From the NCBI GenBank assembly GCA_964035795.1, contig OZ038322.1, positions 21,448,918 to 21,512,917 on the forward strand: 64,000 bases of DNA, read 5' to 3'. The first letter of the stretch is position 1. Each line of letters starts with the position of its first letter. Source of the stretch: Pterobdella sp. o SKG-2022. Its lineage: Eukaryota > Annelida > Clitellata > Hirudinida > Piscicolidae. The notes beneath the pieces are model-generated. The model worked only from the letters and a program-made list of their open reading frames with translations, did no database searches and was not told the origin of the DNA. Shown in pieces: positions 60,470 through 64,000 of this stretch. Position numbers and translations under genes: made by a program.

Positions 60470-61627
60470 TTAGACACCCCCTGTGTTGCCATCCAGTGTC
60501 AACATACATGTATTTTTATCTGAGAATTTATTTTTGTTCTTGTTTATGGTCATTTCAATAATTTCACTGCTTTCTTTCTTTTTTATATTTTGAGACTTTG
60601 GCATGATTTCTTCTTCAGTAGTGCTGTGGCATTCAAACAACTTTTTAAATGATTTTCGAAACTGGCTACTCATTCTACAGTAGATGAAAAAGTTCATTGG
60701 GTAAGTCAAAAGTATTGAGAAGTTCAAAAACATAGCTATAGTGTCTATCCCTTCTTTAGGAAGTAAATATTTAGCCGTAATGTAAAGAAGAAGAAAAATA
60801 GCCAAAGGAATCTCCACTAAGAGAAAAACTGCCACCACAACCACCAGCATCAGTGTTGTGCGGTTGTTCTCTTTCAGCCTGTTGCCTTCCATTCTCATGT
60901 TCTGCTTCAGTAGTTGCCTTTTCCTCCGACCAGCCTTTCTCATCGCCCTCACCAAAACCGTATTAAACAAACTTAGCAAAATGCAAGGAATCAAATTCAC
61001 AAAAATAACTCTACACAACAGATACATTTGTAAAAGAGCATCTTCATAATTTGGAAAAAGGGGTTTATCATCGCATGCAATAATTGATATATTTGATAAT
61101 TTAGAAGTGACATTTACTGAATAAAATTCAAGTTGGAAATAATTGTATGAATGGAAAATCAACGAGAATAAATAAACACCTAATACAGTTTGAATACTTT
61201 TACGCATTGTGCACAGAGATTTAGCCGTAGTTGGTCGACAAACCATCAAATACCTTTGAGCAGCGAGGCAAACTGTAAGCCAAATAGATGCCGTATGAGC
61301 TGCGGTTGGCAGATAATCTATCAAAAAATGATAAAGCTTGCACCAGCTGTAGGGAATCCAGTCATGGTAGTTGTTTGTGGTGTAAAAAGTGAGATAGATT
61401 GGCAAAGGAAATATGCCTGCTAGTGTGTCCGACACAGCCATTGCCACAAGAAATACATTAGTCGGAGTTCTAAGATTTTTACGACATAAGATTGCACACA
61501 CCAGACTATTTGTAGCAATGACACAAAATATCACCAAGGGAGAAAGGTATCCGAACAATAAGGTGACCCAAGGATTGCGGTCAAACTCATGAGGCTCATG
61601 GAATGTGAGGTTGCTGTGTGGATCCAT
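60470..61627 (-). CDS. SPR: Sex-peptide / myoinhibitory-peptide-type G protein-coupled receptor
   Basis: Class A GPCR, plasma membrane, intronless coding region of 385 residues. N-glycosylation sequon NLT at 6-8; TM1 about 22-45. The TM2 block TPTNVFLVAMAVSDTLAGIF (54-73), the TM3 block LPTAAHTASIWLTVCLAAQR (106-125) and QRYLMVCRP in place of DRY are signatures of the sex-peptide/MIP receptor group with its nematode and annelid relatives. Cys96 and Cys185 fit the conserved bridge. TM6 is rich in Val (LMLVVVVAVFLLVEIPLA), and TM7 ends YPMNFFIYCRMSSQFRKSF, where NPxxY is replaced by NFFIY as usual in this group. The C-tail is Lys/Ser-rich. MIP-like peptides are the expected ligands by homology; this is not shown here. 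Confidence 0.93.
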   Translation of the reverse strand: MDPHSNLTFHEPHEFDRNPWVTLLFGYLSPLVIFCVIATNSLVCAILCRKNLRTPTNVFLVAMAVSDTLAGIFPLPIYLTFYTTNNYHDWIPYSWCKLYHFLIDYLPTAAHTASIWLTVCLAAQRYLMVCRPTTAKSLCTMRKSIQTVLGVYLFSLIFHSYNYFQLEFYSVNVTSKLSNISIIACDDKPLFPNYEDALLQMYLLCRVIFVNLIPCILLSLFNTVLVRAMRKAGRRKRQLLKQNMRMEGNRLKENNRTTLMLVVVVAVFLLVEIPLAIFLLLYITAKYLLPKEGIDTIAMFLNFSILLTYPMNFFIYCRMSSQFRKSFKKLFECHSTTEEEIMPKSQNIKKKESSEIIEMTINKNKNKFSDKNTCMLTLDGNTGGV

Positions 61628-62971
61628 TTCACAGGGTTATTTTGTGAAGTGAAGACTTAACATTGAAAAGGTTGAAGTGTATTCTTTGGCATTTTTTCGT
61701 TAGTTTTCAGATCATTTGTACTCTGCAAAAATATTTCTTTCAAATAAAAAATGAATTAAAAAGTTTTAATTTAAAAATTGAATTAAAAATAATTTGTATT
61801 ATTTAGGACTAATTGCCGATTAGATCAAAAGTGACGAATGTTTTTTGCAAAGGTTAACGAACTCGCTCTTATTTTTGAAACATACATATATTTTCAACAT
61901 TTTGAAATTTTAAAAACTTTTCAAAACATTTACACAAGACAATAACTCTAAATCTTTGAAAAAATCTTTTCTTCAAGATAGTCTTGTTTATTGAAATTAT
62001 GATATGGAAACATTATATATATATATTTTTTTTTTTCATAATTTATAACGTTGTGAAGACAATAGATCACTTCAAATTTTTGTATCTTCAAACGTGAATC
62101 GGCAGAAAACTTAGTTCATAATTCGATGACGGTAAATTGAATAATTTTTTTAAATGAATAATTTTGTTTTCAATCATTAATAAATAACAACCTTTTTTTA
62201 GTTGATGTATAGGAAACCTTAAGACATGAGATAGTTTTATGAGTAGCAACTTGATAAATTTATTAAAAAAAAACATAAAAGAAGCATTAATTTTTGATGA
62301 TAGACACATATTTTTAGAGTATTTTATGAACTAAGTCTCTGCATAACCATTTGAAGTTTAATTTTTTTTAAATTTCACTTTTATTTTTGAATTTCAATCA
62401 TTTTAAAATAATGACACCAGTAATACTTTTTTTGTAGTTCAAGTTAATTAATAAAATCAGATTGACTTTTCGATATTTTCTTTTTTATATGCTTTCTGAG
62501 TCGGTATTTCTATTTGAATCGTTAAGAATTCATAAAAACTTTATTTTGAAATTTTTGAAAATAGAGACTCAAACTTTTTACTTTTTATTCAAAATGAATT
62601 CAACTTTTTAAAGCCTCAAAAAGGTTTTTAGCTGAAATTGATTTTTTTCGTTTTTTTGTCAGATTAGAGAATGGCCTTTTTTTATTTTTTGTTGAATGAA
62701 CATCTTTGGAGTCTAATGAAAAACATAAACATCAAAAAACTGAAAAAGCAAATTAAAATATTAAAAAATTTTGAGAAAAATATTAAATAGTTTAGATTTA
62801 TTTCATCATCTTTGAAAAATGAAAATTTTCATCTCAAAACTAACATGAGCTACCTGACAATGAACTTGTATTCAAACCTAAAATTCACATTTTTTATATT
62901 GTTTGTAATTGTTAAACGTAACTGAATATCATATATATTTGAATAAAAACATTTTTAGGAGTTTATTTCAT

Positions 62972-63018
62972 TCCACGAAGCTTTCCAAAAATGAACTTAC
63001 ATTATCAAGTAAAAATAA
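62972..63018. repeat. Half copy of the AAGCTTCGT inverted-repeat family
   Basis: Reverse complement reads ACTTGATAATGTAAGTT, a short spacer, then GGAAAGCTTCGTGG, matching one arm plus centre of the copy at 60.2 kb. The other arm is absent. Confidence 0.65.
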
Positions 63019-63539
63019 GAATAAAAAATAACAGATTATAAATTTATTTTTTGATCTGTGCAAATGTTGCTTAGATACCATAATGTTTTCAAAAAAAATT
63101 TGGAAGCTGAAAAACTTGGATTATGAAAAAATTTTTTTTCGATAAATTCGTCATTATAACTGAAACATACAAATGTTAAAAACTACAAACGAATTAAAGA
63201 TCGCCACGGAAACTAGTGACAAGAAAAATTGATTTTAACTCAAGTGATTTTCCAGTGAGTATAAAAAATTAAAATCTATTCAAAGTCAAATTTAAGAAAA
63301 GCTTCTTCAATGAAGATTGCTAGAAACATAAATTGAAACTTTTTTTCAAAACTTTTCAATTTAGAAAAAATATATATCAAAAAAATCTAAACCTTTGTAA
63401 AAAATATTGGAAAATATTTGAAGATACCATCAAGAAAGCGAATCTACTGGCAAAAGAATATTTCATCTTATTATTTTGCATAGTTTTTTAAACACTTTAA
63501 ACTCGTTCATTACACTCTTTTTTATTTCTGCTTCCCCAC

Positions 63540-63763
63540 CTACACTGAATCTGTGGCCCAATATTTCACCAAAATCTTTATACCCGAAACTTTTCTTATC
63601 TTAAAGTCAAATAAACTACCTTTGCGACGACCATATGAATTCACATTTTTTATCTCAAAATATTTATCATTCATTTGTTGTTCATTATTAAAACTTGGAA
63701 TTAGATGGGACAATTGGAATATAATAGTATTTTTTCCTCGATTGAAATACACAATCTGGAGGA
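63540..63763 (-). CDS. Possible terminal exon, unrecognised
   Basis: Minus strand: acceptor GAACTTGCAAAG near 63764, then about 74 open codons to TAG (VLQIVYFNRGKNTIIFQLSH ... YGRRKGSLFDFKIRKVSG ... KYWATDSV). Texture is more codon-like than the surroundings, but the opposite strand is also open and there is no homology I recognise. Confidence 0.22.
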
Positions 63764-64000
63764 CCTTTGCAAGTTCAGGTTAAATTCTAACACATGAATT
63801 TGTTTCGAAACATTTGAAGCATTTTTAGAGAACATATTATCTGGTACAGCTGAAAAAATATCTTATATAGCTTACAAAAATTTTTCATCAAAAATCTACA
63901 GAATTATAATCATTATAGACTTTTTATTATTTATATAGAAAAATAATTTTCAAATGACATATGAATCATTTCAAATGCTTAGATAAAGTATTACGAGCAA

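Larger units (their letters stand above)
61628..64000. other. AT-rich gap at window end
   Basis: Upstream region of the sex-peptide-type receptor and window edge. Apart from a half foldback element and one possible exon (both listed), nothing is supported. A TATATA run lies near 62015. Confidence 0.5.

Overview
The window is AT-rich animal nuclear DNA with spliced genes (GT-AG introns, one GC-AG), many decayed LINE retrotransposons, short inverted-repeat elements and microsatellites. A sex-peptide/myoinhibitory-peptide-type receptor, an NPF/NPY-type receptor, an invertebrate MZB1 homologue and the absence of any vertebrate signature suggest a protostome invertebrate. I cannot place it further. 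Exon structures were worked out by hand from conserved protein motifs and from agreement of reading phase across splice sites.

Layout. 0.4-3.0 kb: two decayed LINEs. 5.0-12.7 kb (+): a TIF1-family (TRIM24/TRIM33/bonus-like) co-regulator with coiled coil, Gln-rich linker, PHD finger and bromodomain; RING and B-box exons are not in the window. 13.0-13.6 kb (-): LSM7. 13.9-16.2 kb (+): EEF1D, head to head with LSM7. 16.4-19.1 kb (+): MZB1-like ER protein. 19.2-20.9 kb: CR1/L2-like LINE ending in an AAT repeat. 23.2-24.7 kb (-): NPF/NPY-type receptor in one exon. 27.0-28.9 kb: RNase H-bearing I/R1-like LINE followed by a long CTA repeat. 30.7-43.0 kb (+): a possible five-exon single-pass membrane protein whose introns hold two LINE insertions. 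46.4-54.6 kb (-): SPEF1/CLAMP, six exons, with a LINE in intron 2. 58.0-59.4 kb (+): an unrecognised secreted, dibasic-rich protein in three phase-compatible exons, perhaps a peptide-hormone precursor. 60.5-61.6 kb (-): sex-peptide/MIP-type receptor in one exon.

The compact block at 5-19 kb holds general cell functions: chromatin reading, mRNA decay/U6 metabolism, translation elongation and ER folding. The 20-64 kb part is looser, with neuropeptide-signalling genes, a ciliary gene and most of the transposons. The observations most worth checking are the candidate peptide precursor, a dispersed inverted-repeat (MITE-like) family sharing a GAAAAGCTTCGT core, the 34-nt direct repeat flanking a 4-kb LINE-containing insertion, and a perfect-ended intronic hairpin in the TIF1 gene.
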